From positions 1 to 64,000 of the forward strand of contig JOAZ01000030.1 of assembly GCA_000720535.1 (NCBI GenBank): a stretch of 64,000 nt of DNA, written 5' to 3'. The notes under the pieces were generated by a model. The model was not told where the DNA came from. It made no database searches and was given only the letters and a program-made list of their open reading frames with translations. A program made the translations under genes and the position numbers. Below, piece after piece: positions 1 through 9,009 of the stretch. Each line of letters starts with the position of its first letter. The first letter of the stretch is position 1. This DNA is from Streptomyces halstedii. Lineage in GTDB: Bacteria; Actinomycetota; Actinomycetes; Streptomycetales; Streptomycetaceae.

Positions 1-113
1 CACAATCCACGGTCGAGTACCCACACCCTCACGAACAGTCGAATCGTCACACCGGTTACGCCCCACCAGCCAACGTCACCAAGATCGTGTTACGAGCTCA
101 TAGGAGAAAGAAC

Positions 114-377
114 ATGCGCCACCTTCTCCGTCGGCTGCACGGTGCTGTGCGGTCGACTTCGCTTGAGAGTACCCTTCCGTCATTTCTGCTGCCACAAACC
201 ACACTGCTCAGGGTTTTCGCGGTCCGGGTCACGTGGGGCTCACTGCTGCTGAGCGTACTGGTCGTCGTGACGTCTATGGGAACTTTTTCTGTTCCGTCGG
301 GTGCCTTGTGGGCGCTTGCAGCGGCCTGCGCCGCTGACCAGTCGGTGCTGATGTACCAGGGGTACTGCCGCCGTTAG
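114..377 (+). CDS. Small hypothetical protein with one hydrophobic segment
   Basis: An 87-residue reading frame of unknown function. The ATG at 114 is preceded by AGGAG at good spacing, so it is preferred over the GTG/TTG positions upstream. The N-terminus is basic (MRHLLRRLHG) and a hydrophobic stretch at about residues 41-56 could be a membrane segment or uncleaved signal anchor. Two cysteines lie near the C-terminus. No family is recognised. It stands alone at the left edge, upstream of a regulator gene on the same strand. Confidence 0.4.
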   Translation: MRHLLRRLHGAVRSTSLESTLPSFLLPQTTLLRVFAVRVTWGSLLLSVLVVVTSMGTFSVPSGALWALAAACAADQSVLMYQGYCRR

Positions 378-493
378 CGGTCGAGCCGGAGACCGGTCTG
401 CGGACGTGGTCTCCGGCTCTCTCCTTGTCGTGACGTGATGCCCGGGGTTCCGGGTGCCTACGCATGACGCCTTGATGAATCGGAGAGGGAGAC

Positions 494-1549
494 GTGGCTC
501 AGCTCGAAGGGACCTCCCGGGAGCACCAGTACATTTATGCCTTGTGCAGCTACGCACTGTGTCGGCGGCGCTTCCGTCGGCGGCGCGGCCCCGGACGCCC
601 GCGGGCCTATTGCTCCACGGCGTGCCGGCGCTTGGCGCAGCGCCTGAGGGACGATCACAGAGCGTCCACTGGTCAGTGGAGCAACCGTGCGGACAATGGC
701 AGGGTCGCTGCCGAGCGTCTTCAGTGTCTGAGCGATCAGTTGCTCGACGGTGAGCGTCGGGCCGCACAGCTGGAGGACTTGGTGCGGGCTGCGGGGGCCG
801 TGGCCGCAGGAGTGGAGTCCTATGTCGGGGCAGCGGTGAATGACGCGCGCAGGCGGGGCCAGAGCTGGGTTTCGGTCGCGCGTGCGGTGAATCTGAGCCC
901 GGACGCGGCTCGTCGTAAGTGGCAGGGCTATACCGGCCCAGAGGCGGCCTCTCTTCCCGAGGCCGTTGTGGTCGGGAGCACACCGTTCAGTGGTGCCGGG
1001 TATGACGTTGCTTCGGCCCGCTCGAACAGGGAGCAGCTGGGTGCTGCCCTGCGGTATCTCCTCGGAGCCAGTGGACGTACCACCGGTGCCGTGGCTGATC
1101 AGGCGGGCATCCCGGCTACGGCATTCTCCCGGCTCCTGACCGGGGAGCGCATCCCCGAGTGGCCGGCCGTCTTTACCCTCACCACCATTCTCGACGGGCG
1201 GCCCGAAGAATTACGCATGCTGTGGGAATGGGCCAAGGGCCGGCCTCCGACCGCCGCCCACGGCGGTGCCACGGCAGTGGCCCGACTCGGCAATGCGATG
1301 CGGGGGCTCCACCTCGCTGCCGGCCGTCCGACCATGCGCGATCTCGGCCTGCCAGGCGTTCACGGAGCAGGCAAGCTGCGGCTCCTGGAGGCAGTTGTCA
1401 ATGGCGACTCGATGGCTGGCTGGGAGGACTTCGCGCTGCTCGTCCAGCACTTGGGCGGCTCCCAGGAACAGTTCCGCCACCTGTGGGAGGACGTTCAGTA
1501 CAGCATCTTCACTCTGTCGGTGAAGGCAGCGGTACATGGCACGGACTGA
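494..1549 (+). CDS. Putative zinc-binding / helix-turn-helix regulator
   Basis: A 351-residue cytoplasmic protein. Residues about 17-50 carry a CxxxxC...YCSxxCRRLAQR pattern, resembling the small metal-binding motif found at the N-terminus of several Streptomyces regulators. A central segment (VSVARAVNLSPDAARRKW) looks like an HTH. A later XRE-like stretch around residue 200 (QAGIPATAFSRLLTGERIPEW) suggests a second DNA-binding unit. GTG 494 has a good GGAGAGGGAG ribosome site. It overlaps the next gene by 14 nt, so the two are probably co-translated. Its target is unknown. Confidence 0.6.
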   Translation: MAQLEGTSREHQYIYALCSYALCRRRFRRRRGPGRPRAYCSTACRRLAQRLRDDHRASTGQWSNRADNGRVAAERLQCLSDQLLDGERRAAQLEDLVRAAGAVAAGVESYVGAAVNDARRRGQSWVSVARAVNLSPDAARRKWQGYTGPEAASLPEAVVVGSTPFSGAGYDVASARSNREQLGAALRYLLGASGRTTGAVADQAGIPATAFSRLLTGERIPEWPAVFTLTTILDGRPEELRMLWEWAKGRPPTAAHGGATAVARLGNAMRGLHLAAGRPTMRDLGLPGVHGAGKLRLLEAVVNGDSMAGWEDFALLVQHLGGSQEQFRHLWEDVQYSIFTLSVKAAVHGTD

Positions 1550-2075
1550 CCACGGCGTCACACATCCGAAGTCGCTTTGCGGCGCTGCAGAAGCAGCAGC
1601 GGCGCGTCGCTTCCCACACGCGGGAGCGACGGCAAGACTGCTGTCGCCGGTGGCCGACGAGGCAGTCGAGATCGTGTTTCCCGCTGACCTCGTTGCGTTC
1701 TGCTCCCGCCGCCGCGCTCTCTACACGCGATACAGCGCACTTCGCATCCGGAGTTGGACGGCGGGAAGCGAGATCGCTGCTGCGGCTCTCGGCGACCTGG
1801 CCCTCCTGTGGCGGGAGGCGTTGGAGAGTCCGTCGCCCGCTGCTCTGTCCTGGCAGTTGCTGGGGAGGAGGGTAGTTCGTACCGTGCGTGGCTGCGGCGT
1901 AGACCAACTTCACCGAACGTTGTCCGCTCGGCAGGCGGACGTGGTGCTGCTTCGCTACCGCCTCGGCCTGACCGTACGGGAGACCTCCGACCTCATGGGG
2001 CTCTCGGCGGCAGATGTGCTTGTCGCCTCCCGGGCCGCGTTGAGGTCTCCTTCTCAGTCCCGTCTTCCACTCTGA
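1536..2075 (+). CDS. Sigma factor region 4-like protein
   Basis: A 179-residue protein. Its C-terminal part (about 125-170) reads LSARQADVVLLRYRLGLTVRETSDLMGLSAADVLVASRAAL, split here as LSARQADVVLLRYRLGLT and VRETSDLMGLSAADV. This is the pattern of a sigma-70 region 4 HTH. The N-terminal half lacks a clear region 2, so it may be an accessory regulator rather than a full sigma factor. The start lies inside the end of the preceding regulator gene. Role unknown, probably transcription control together with its partner. Confidence 0.55.
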   Translation: MARTDHGVTHPKSLCGAAEAAAARRFPHAGATARLLSPVADEAVEIVFPADLVAFCSRRRALYTRYSALRIRSWTAGSEIAAAALGDLALLWREALESPSPAALSWQLLGRRVVRTVRGCGVDQLHRTLSARQADVVLLRYRLGLTVRETSDLMGLSAADVLVASRAALRSPSQSRLPL

Positions 2076-2299
2076 TCCCAGTGCCCCCGGCGCCATTGCC
2101 GCGGGGCGACCGGACCATTGCTGCCCTCCCGATGGCATGCCAACGGGTTTTGCGCCACCTTTCGGTGGTCCTCTCGGTGATGAGGTGGCCGAGGGTGGAG
2201 TATTACTCCTAACATGGGGCGCCATCAGGGCCGGAGGCCGGCGCACATCCCCCTGCCTGTCGGGGTATTGCGTCGGCATATGACAGTCGGGGGTCTCAC

Positions 2300-3079
2300 A
2301 TGGACGTCAGCAAGGCCAGTGTCGCGCGCATGTACGACTATCTGCTGGGCGGTACAGACAATTATGAATCCGACTGGGCCGCGTGCGAGGAACTTTTGCG
2401 TCTTGCGCCTAGTACACAGCAAGTCGCGTTAATCAACCGCCAGTTTCTTGTGCGGGCAGTCAAGTACATCGCCGGTACCGGCAACGTGAAGCAGTACATC
2501 GATCACGGGTCCGGCCTGCCGACCCAGAACAACGTCCACCAAGTCGCCCAACGATCCGACAAGAGCGCACGCGTCGCGTATGTGGACAACGACCCCATAG
2601 TCCTGGCCCACGGGCGCATGATGCTGGAGGAGAATCGGAATACCGCGGTCATCCAAGCCGACATGCTCAACACGAGGCATATCTTCAACCGTGCCGAGGA
2701 ACTGGAGATCTACCAGCCAGGGCGTCCCACCGCAGCTCTGTTCGTTTCCGTTCTCCACTGCATCCCGGATGAGAAAGATCCGTGGCAGCTAGTCCGGAAT
2801 GTCGTCGAGGAACTACCCTCGGGGAGTTATCTCGTGCTCAGTCACTTGGCAAGCGACGACGCTCAACTCCGGGAGGACGTGACCAGGCTGATGCGGCGAG
2901 TCACAGGAGGTAAGTGGGGAAGAGTCAGATCGTTCGCGGAAGTCGACCGCTTCTTTGAGGGCCTGGAAATCGTCGGAGAACTCTGCGACGTTTCGCGGTG
3001 GCGGCCGGACAGCGACCTGGGGCCACGGCAGGAGCAGGCGGAATGGATCGAGTACGGTGGAGTAGCCCGAGTTCCTTAG
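2300..3079 (+). CDS. SAM-dependent methyltransferase, Methyltransf_19 (DUF574) family
   Basis: A 259-residue protein with the signatures of the streptomycete Methyltransf_19 family. The N-terminus has MDVSKASVARMYDYLLGGTDN, the usual 'aRvyDylLGGkdny' opening. A glycine-poor SAM site follows (YIDHGSGLPTQ, about 75), then YVDNDPIVLAHGRMML and a DMLNT loop. Length and motif order are normal. These proteins are common near XRE/DUF397 genes, as here, but their substrates are not known. The ATG lies after a GGGGG stretch. Confidence 0.85.
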   Translation: MDVSKASVARMYDYLLGGTDNYESDWAACEELLRLAPSTQQVALINRQFLVRAVKYIAGTGNVKQYIDHGSGLPTQNNVHQVAQRSDKSARVAYVDNDPIVLAHGRMMLEENRNTAVIQADMLNTRHIFNRAEELEIYQPGRPTAALFVSVLHCIPDEKDPWQLVRNVVEELPSGSYLVLSHLASDDAQLREDVTRLMRRVTGGKWGRVRSFAEVDRFFEGLEIVGELCDVSRWRPDSDLGPRQEQAEWIEYGGVARVP

Positions 3080-3082
3080 ATG

Positions 3083-4009
3083 TCAGCCTTCCAGCCTCTT
3101 GATGTGGCGCTCCAGGATCTTCAAAGTCGTCGTCCGGTCCTCTGCCAGGTGCCACAGCGACGTCATGGCAAGTTTGTAGCGCACCAGGTCCTGGGGGCGC
3201 GTCACATAAGTCCCCATGTCCGGGACTTCCAGATATACCATGTCCATTTCGCGTCCCGGCGGAAAGGTGAGGTGAGTCATAGAGGCGGCTGGGGCGAGGG
3301 CTTCCGCACCGCGGTCGAAGGAAATGATGCGGAGGTGCACGTGCTCCCTGTTCTCCTCCCAGCTATACAGCTGCCGGAGTTGTTCGCGCATGACGGCTGT
3401 GCCGCCAACTCTTCGCACCAAGGCGTTCTCATCGATTACGGCGTAGTACAGCGGCGGCGAGGAGCGTTGGAGCAGTCCCTGCCGGATCAGACGAACACGA
3501 ACCCGCCGCTCGACATTGCGCTCAATCTGCGCCGCGTCTATCCCGGGTTCACTGTGCACCTGCATGAGGGCGCGCGCGTACGGGCCCGTCTGCAGCAGGC
3601 CGGGGATGTACTGCAGTTGGTAGGTCCTGATGGACTTGGCAGACGCCTCGACGCTGATCAGCCGTTCCATCCAGCCGGGCACCACGTCATGAAACTCGCC
3701 CCACCACGCATCAGTGTGTGACTTCTGCACAAGGCTGGCTATGATGTCCAGCTCTTCGGCTTCATTCACGCCGTAGTAACGCGCCAGCGCGAGAACCGTC
3801 TCCTCACGAAGAGGAGTGATGGCGTTCTCGATACGGCTGAGGGTCGCGACTGATCCGATGACGCCGGCCTTGACGACGTCCGCGCCACGAAGACCCAGAC
3901 TCTCGCGGAGCTGACGGAGACGAGCACCGACTACTCGGCCCGCTCCTGCCGGAGTGCCGGACGGCTTGGCACCGCCCGGCACTACATAGAGAGGCTGCCC
4001 GCTCAACAT
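3083..4009 (-). CDS. XRE-family regulator with DUF5753 domain
   Basis: A 308-residue protein with an N-terminal XRE helix-turn-helix (about 25-80, with LRQLRESLGLRGADVVK and SVATLSRIEN). A DUF5753 region follows (YQLQYIPGLLQT, then ERRVRVRLIRQGLL and the conserved LHxL-like end). ATG 4009 is chosen because AAGGGGTGGG sits just upstream, giving MLSGQPLYV; an upstream in-frame codon lacks this. This family regulates development and antibiotic genes in Streptomyces. A DUF397 partner lies directly upstream on the same strand. Its 3' end faces the methyltransferase gene with only 3 nt between them. Confidence 0.88.
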   Translation of the reverse strand: MLSGQPLYVVPGGAKPSGTPAGAGRVVGARLRQLRESLGLRGADVVKAGVIGSVATLSRIENAITPLREETVLALARYYGVNEAEELDIIASLVQKSHTDAWWGEFHDVVPGWMERLISVEASAKSIRTYQLQYIPGLLQTGPYARALMQVHSEPGIDAAQIERNVERRVRVRLIRQGLLQRSSPPLYYAVIDENALVRRVGGTAVMREQLRQLYSWEENREHVHLRIISFDRGAEALAPAASMTHLTFPPGREMDMVYLEVPDMGTYVTRPQDLVRYKLAMTSLWHLAEDRTTTLKILERHIKRLEG

Positions 4010-4093
4010 CCCACCCCTTGATCGGCATCTCACTCATAGCTTCTCAAGGTGAGGATGCCACATCAACTAGGCGTGAGCGGCCTCCGATGCGGT

Positions 4094-4333
4094 TCAGGCG
4101 GCCATGCTGTCGAATTCCCCCTGCCGGGCTCCGGCCAGCATGGCCTTGATCTCCGAACGCGTGAACACCAGCGCCGGCCCCTCCGGGAAGCGTGAATTAC
4201 TCATCGCCACCTCCCCATTCGGCAGCTCTGCAAATCGCACGCAGTCTCCACCGGCCGGGTTGCTGGCGGAGCTCTTCACCCACCGAACGTCACCCATCGA
4301 AGACGCCGGCGCCCCGTTCTGAAAGTTGATCAT
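4094..4333 (-). CDS. DUF397 domain protein
   Basis: A 79-residue protein with the DUF397 signature: VRWVKSSASNPAGGDCVRFAEL, then a stretch ending in PALVFTRSEIKAMLAGAR, the usual 'F....W..F...v..G' end. ATG 4333 has AAGGAGAGG upstream; longer readings lack this. DUF397 proteins are the small partners (antagonists in studied cases) of XRE/DUF5753 regulators such as the one immediately downstream. The 84-nt gap and shared strand suggest co-expression. Confidence 0.88.
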   Translation of the reverse strand: MINFQNGAPASSMGDVRWVKSSASNPAGGDCVRFAELPNGEVAMSNSRFPEGPALVFTRSEIKAMLAGARQGEFDSMAA

Positions 4334-5002
4334 CCCAGTCCTCTCCTTCGTTGACCTGCACATTTCGCGCTCGCCAGCCTCGCCGTCACGCCCACCCCCC
4401 AAACCTGTCGATCTGATTGTCAGGGCTGATGAAATTTCACGGGCCGGTGGAACGCACATGATCGTAGGCGTACTAGCAGGGGTTTCGCCGTCCCCCGAAA
4501 GGGCTCTTTTTCAGTATGGTGATACGAGAAAGGATTCGAATTTACGTACAAGCGGAATTCAATGTTCCGTTTCGATGATGGCCTAAACATCACCCATAGC
4601 GACAGGGTGGCTTAAGGTGGCGAAAGTGGCTCGCCGCCTTTCCCCGTGCCTGGGATGGGGGGACAGAGCCTCTCGGCAAGTTTCATCGCCCCAACTCAGA
4701 AGGCACGTTCGTACTTCCTCTCTGCTTCCGGTCCCCTCTCAGCCGAAACGGCGAGGCTTGGAGCCGCACCACCAGCCTCCGGCATGACCGAAAGTGCACC
4801 TTCCGCCCCCCCTTCTTGACCAAGTGCGAGGCCACCTCGCGTACCGGGCCGGATGACGCCAAAGGGTGCGGGCGCCCCGCCCGGCGCCTGCTGCCGCTTC
4901 GCCCTTGCCGCCCCCGGCCCCAGTACGGCGCCCGATGGGAGGCTCGCCCGGATTCCCGGAAACACGGTCACGCCGGCCCGTCCCCCTTGCTACAAGAGCA
5001 GC
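4334..5002. other. Non-coding stretch with no supported gene
   Basis: About 670 bases upstream of the DUF397 gene with no reading frame that I can defend. The part from 4490 to 4620 is relatively A/T-rich for this genome and probably contains the promoter of the leftward DUF397/XRE genes. Open frames in the right half overlap each other and have no recognisable protein pattern. Confidence 0.4.
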
Positions 5003-5277
5003 ATGGGAATCTGGACCGACGCCTTCATCGCACCCCCGAAATCGACTCTCCTGCGACCGGAGGCGTTCGGTCGGCTCACGGTCGAGCTGGCGCGTGAACG
5101 TGTGGCCCGGACCCCGTCGACGCTCCTCGCGGGGCAGCTCTGCGTCAACGCGAGCCTCAACTGGGGCAGTGTCAACGGGCAGGCCCGCTGGGACGGGCGG
5201 CCGTCCGCCGGTACGGTGCTGCGGACCGAGGAGTACCGGGGAATCCCGAACCCGGACGACGCCCCCTCCCCTAGTAC
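5003..5277 (+). pseudogene. 5' fragment of a hypothetical gene cut by an IS element
   Basis: A protein-like frame starts at ATG 5003 with MGIWTDAFIAPPKSTLLRPE and runs about 90 residues (through LNWGSVNGQARWDGRPSAG and EEYRGIPNPDDAPS). It then passes into the left terminal repeat of the IS256-type element. No matching 3' remainder is evident on the far side of the IS, so this is probably a truncated gene. Family not recognised. Confidence 0.4.
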
Positions 5278-6658
5278 GGGTCTGTCAAAGGAGCGGTGTA
5301 ACTGGGGTTGTTGAGGGTTACTGGCGTGCTGCGGAGAGGCGGCCGTCGAAGGTGATATCGAAGGCGTTCAGGGCGGTCTTCCAGCGCATGGTCCAGCGGG
5401 CCTGGCCCTTGCCGGTCGGGTCCAGCGACATGATCGCCATGTAGACGCACTTCAAGGCGGCCTGCTCGTTCGGGAAGTGCCCGCGAGCCTTGACCGCCCG
5501 CCGCAGCCGGGCGTTCACCGACTCGATTGCGTTCGTCGTGCAGACGATGCGGCGGATCTCGGTGTCGAACCGGAGGAACGGAGTGAACTCCTCCCAGGCG
5601 TTCTCCCAGAGCCGGACGACCGCCGGATACTTCTTGCCCCACGCGTCGGCGAACTCCGCGAACCGCTCGAGTGCGGCTTCCTCGGTCGCCGCGGTATAGA
5701 CGGGCTTGAGGAGCTTGGCGATCTTGTCCCAGTCCTGGCGGGCGGCATAGCGGAAGGAGGTCCGCAGCAGGTGGACCACACAGGTCTGGACAGTGGTGCG
5801 GGGCCAGACGGTCTCCACCGCGTCGGGAAGCCCCTTCAGCCCGTCGCATACCAGCATGAGGACGTCGTTCACGCCGCGGTTCTTGATCTCGGTCAGGATG
5901 TGCATCCAGTGCTTGGCGCCCTCGCCGCCGTCGCCGGCCCACAGCCCCAGAATGTCCCGTCGGCCCTCGACGGTGACGGCCAGGGCCACGTAGATGGGCC
6001 GGTTCGCCACCGCGCCGTCGCGGATCTTCACGTGGATCGCGTCGATGAAGATCACTGGACAGACGGCATCCAGGGGCCGGTTCTGCCACTCGGCCATGCC
6101 CTTGAGGACCTTGTCGGTGATCGTGGAGATCGTCTGGCGCGACACGTCGGCGCCATAGACCTCGGACAGGTGGGCCTGGACCTCGCCGGTCGTCAACCCC
6201 TTCGCGGCGAGCGAGATGACCATCTCGTCGACGCCCGACAGACGCTTCTGCCGCTTCTTAACGATCTTCGGTTCGAAGGAGCCCTCGCGGTCACGGGGCA
6301 CGGCTATCTCCACCGGGCCGACATCGGTCAGCACGGTCTTGCCACGGGTTCCGTTGCGGCTGTTGCCGCCGTTCTTCCCCGCCGGGTCGTGCTTGTCATA
6401 GCCGAGGTGGTCGGTGATCTCGCCCTCCAGGCCGGACTCCAGGAGCCGCTTGGTCAGCTGCTGGAGCAGCCCACCCTCGCCGGTCAGCTGCAGACCCTCG
6501 GCCTGAGCGCGGCCGACCAACTCGTCGATGAGCTGGTCGTCCACCTTCTTCGCCGGCTGCGGCTCAGCGGCCTTCACGGACTCGGCCTCGGTCACGTTGT
6601 CGCTGGTCATCGATGCATCTTCCTTGATCAGGAGTTACACCGATCTTTTTACAGTCCC
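5278..6658 (-). mobile_element. IS256-family insertion sequence, complete
   Basis: A 1,381-bp element bounded by 26-bp imperfect inverted repeats. The left end at 5278-5303 starts GGGTCTGTCAAAGG and the right end at 6633-6658, read inward, starts GGGACTGTAAAAAG; both finish CGGTGTAACT, with 22 of 26 positions equal. It contains one intact leftward transposase. The 8 bases outside each end do not match, so no target duplication is visible. That fits a later deletion or recombination next to the element. Confidence 0.85.
5318..6610 (-). CDS. IS256-family (mutator type) transposase
   Basis: A 430-residue DDE transposase of normal family length. The catalytic acidic residues are visible as FIDAIHVK (D190), LVCDGLKG (D256) and TTNAIESVNARLR (E363). 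The region between D256 and E363 has the usual TCVVHLLRTS helix and W-rich segment. Translation starts at ATG 6610 close to the right terminal repeat. It appears intact and should catalyse excision and insertion of its own element. Confidence 0.93.
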   Translation of the reverse strand: MTSDNVTEAESVKAAEPQPAKKVDDQLIDELVGRAQAEGLQLTGEGGLLQQLTKRLLESGLEGEITDHLGYDKHDPAGKNGGNSRNGTRGKTVLTDVGPVEIAVPRDREGSFEPKIVKKRQKRLSGVDEMVISLAAKGLTTGEVQAHLSEVYGADVSRQTISTITDKVLKGMAEWQNRPLDAVCPVIFIDAIHVKIRDGAVANRPIYVALAVTVEGRRDILGLWAGDGGEGAKHWMHILTEIKNRGVNDVLMLVCDGLKGLPDAVETVWPRTTVQTCVVHLLRTSFRYAARQDWDKIAKLLKPVYTAATEEAALERFAEFADAWGKKYPAVVRLWENAWEEFTPFLRFDTEIRRIVCTTNAIESVNARLRRAVKARGHFPNEQAALKCVYMAIMSLDPTGKGQARWTMRWKTALNAFDITFDGRLSAARQ

Positions 6659-6885
6659 GATGCCGGGCCCCCCGTTCCACCAGTCCCATGCCGAGACCGT
6701 CGCCCAACGCGCCGAAAAGACGAAAGGAGATCGCCCGACGAACGGCCCACACGCCTTGACCGGCCATGCACGTGGTGCGGCGGACTACTCATCGCTCACA
6801 CCCGGAGCGAGGACCTGGACATCGCCACCGAACTCGGTCAGTCCATGCCGATCGAGGCCCGCGCCCTGCCCGGGCGGCGAAGGGG
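6659..6885. other. IS flank with a possible gene remnant
   Basis: This short segment lies between the IS256-type element and the stop of the CoiA-like gene. One forward frame contains RPCTWCGGLL, a CxxC-G pattern like the small zinc ribbons common in Streptomyces proteins, but no proper start or end is present. I regard it as a possible remnant of a gene damaged by the insertion and cannot assign it. Confidence 0.25.
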
Positions 6886-8775
6886 TCAGCGGGAGCGCCA
6901 GTCTGTGAAGACCTGTTCGGCGTCGGCTTCCACAACCTCGCGAAGGTCCTCGTCGTCGTCCGGGGCGTGCAGGTCGAGCGCGGCGAGGACTCTCCGGTAG
7001 TACTGGTAGGAGAAGTGCGGGTCCCCCGCCGCGATGAGGGACGACAGGAGCGGCTCGTCGTCGGCTGCGGACTGATCGATGTGGACCAGCACCTGGACGC
7101 GTTCCTCGTTGCCGAGGGGAGGAAGTGCGGAGCCGAGCTGTTGCTCCAGTCGGCTCCAGCTCGTCGAGGTCCGCTCCCGAGCGGCCTTCTTCAGGGCTCC
7201 GCGGACAGCTGACGCGGTGGGCACGAGATGGGCCGGCAGCGTGGCCGAGTGCAGCTCCGGCACCGGCACTAGCTCCGGAACTCGTTCCGGCTTCTGTGCG
7301 GAGGGGGCGGTGGCCTCCGGCTCTTCTACGGGGGCGACGGGCCTCTCCGCGTATTCGTTCACCTTGTGCGCCTCGGCCAGGGACAGAATGTCTCCGGCCC
7401 CCGCCGCCGCAAGCACGAGTTCCTCGACAAGCTCTTGCCGTTGCTCAGGCGACAGCACCTCATGCTCACGGCGCAGCCGGCCGAGGATGCTCTGGACCAG
7501 CCCTCGCGCCCTGTTCCGCTCTTTGCGTACCCGGGCCTGTTCTTGTTGCTCCTGAAGCTGCGCCTGGCGCCGCTTCATCAGTTCCTCGGCCTCCGCCGCG
7601 TCGCGGACTGCGCGTTCCCGGGCCGCAGCCGCACGGCGTGCGTCCGCCTCTCGCCGCTTCTGGTCGGCACGCTGACGGGCTTCACTCAGCAAAGTGTTTG
7701 CTGCCTTGAAGACGGTGGCTTCCTGCGGTGTGGCCGCCACGTCGTTGAGAAGAAGCTCTCGGGCCGTGAGGATCAGCGTGGAGACGTCGCGGTCGTATCC
7801 GCGTCCGACGGCGATTTCGAGCCGGTCGAAGAGCTGCCGCCGGGTTCGGTCCTGCTGGGAGATCCATCTGTCGGCGTGCTCGATCGCTCGTTGCAGGTGC
7901 GTGAGGGCCTGCCCTTCGCAGCGCGGTACCTGGAGCTGTGCGGTGTCCCGCAACTTCCGGACGGCGGCACCCTCCTCGCAGCGCACGGCCTGGTCGATGA
8001 GCCGGGTCAGAGCGCCGATCTGCACCGGTCCTTTCGGCGTCTCGGCACGGGGCTGCGGCACGGGCGCCTGTTGCGCGGCTGCGCGGGCCGTCTTCCAGCG
8101 CGTGACGACGGGGGTGATGAGGCGGCCGTGCTCATCGACGGTGCAGTCCGCCAGGTCGAAGTCCCAGTCGGTGCCGACGTACGGGACCTCGGTGCCCAGC
8201 ACCATGACCCGCTGGTTGCCTTCGCTGATGAACTTGACCCGGTGTACGTAGCCGCGGCGAACCAGGGTGCGGTGGTCGATCGGGACGCCGGGCCCGAGAA
8301 TGACCTCGGCCGCCGTCGTCGCTTCCCAGTCGGGCGGCGTGGCGGGGTTTAAGTGCAGCAGCAGCGTATGCCCGCCCACCTCGATCTCCACGAGGGAGCC
8401 GGCCGGGGCCTCCGCATGTTCGTGATAGCGGTAGCGCGGAGTGCGCCCCTGACCGCGCAGCCACTTCTGGGTGGCCGTGCGCACATACAGGTGATCCGCG
8501 CTCGCGATGCCCCGAGAGCGGCGGCCGCACTCGGGCAGTAAACCGTCAGGGTCGGGGAAGTGAGCGAAGTGACTGACGCGAACGTAGCCCCGCCTGGTCA
8601 GGAGTTGCCCGCCGCACCCGCCCAGTAGGATCCCGCACCAGAACGTCGTCCCGGAGAAATCCTGGCGGAATTCGTCGAGCTCGTCGGCGTCCGTCGGGCA
8701 CACCACCGGATCATCTGATCCAGGACCCGCGAGCACGGCCGTCTGGATCTGCCGCGTATCAACGTCCATTCCCAT
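6886..8775 (-). CDS. Large protein with CoiA-like N-terminal domain and coiled coil
   Basis: About 629 residues, starting at ATG 8775 after a GAGGGGG ribosome site. The N-terminal 110 residues contain FWCGILLGGCGGQLL and RVSHFAHFPD followed by an SADHLYVRTATQKWLR helix. This pattern resembles competence protein CoiA-type predicted nucleases (Cys/His cluster, HFAH, then a charged helix). The middle is a long coiled coil (about 380-460, rich in R/E/A/Q). The C-terminus has several helical repeats around LVPTASAVRGALKKAARE. Nuclease activity is an inference. It is divergent from the amyloid-motif/STAND module at 9010-12017. Confidence 0.6.
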   Translation of the reverse strand: MGMDVDTRQIQTAVLAGPGSDDPVVCPTDADELDEFRQDFSGTTFWCGILLGGCGGQLLTRRGYVRVSHFAHFPDPDGLLPECGRRSRGIASADHLYVRTATQKWLRGQGRTPRYRYHEHAEAPAGSLVEIEVGGHTLLLHLNPATPPDWEATTAAEVILGPGVPIDHRTLVRRGYVHRVKFISEGNQRVMVLGTEVPYVGTDWDFDLADCTVDEHGRLITPVVTRWKTARAAAQQAPVPQPRAETPKGPVQIGALTRLIDQAVRCEEGAAVRKLRDTAQLQVPRCEGQALTHLQRAIEHADRWISQQDRTRRQLFDRLEIAVGRGYDRDVSTLILTARELLLNDVAATPQEATVFKAANTLLSEARQRADQKRREADARRAAAARERAVRDAAEAEELMKRRQAQLQEQQEQARVRKERNRARGLVQSILGRLRREHEVLSPEQRQELVEELVLAAAGAGDILSLAEAHKVNEYAERPVAPVEEPEATAPSAQKPERVPELVPVPELHSATLPAHLVPTASAVRGALKKAARERTSTSWSRLEQQLGSALPPLGNEERVQVLVHIDQSAADDEPLLSSLIAAGDPHFSYQYYRRVLAALDLHAPDDDEDLREVVEADAEQVFTDWRSR

Positions 8776-9009
8776 GGCCAGCCCCCTCGCCAGCACAGCC
8801 CAGTCCTCACGCCGACGCCGGAGCCTCCAGGGCGAAGAGTGGGTAGATCATCATCTGTCGGTCAGCCTAGTGAGCGTCACGGAGCGTCGCGCGAGTTTCC
8901 GGATGATGCCGTGGCCGATTACCTCGGTATTTCCGACGAAAGCGTGCGGGGCCGGTCTACGGTGGGTGGTGGCGGTCGTGCGTGGGCGCGGCACCGCGAA
9001 GGGGGACGT

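Noticed and set aside
3080..3721. Forward frame over the XRE regulator
   Set aside because: It is antisense to a gene with a clear HTH and DUF5753 pattern, and its residues look unstructured.
5477..7000. 507-codon forward frame across the IS256-type element
   Set aside because: It is the complement of the transposase gene, a common artefact of GC-rich IS elements.
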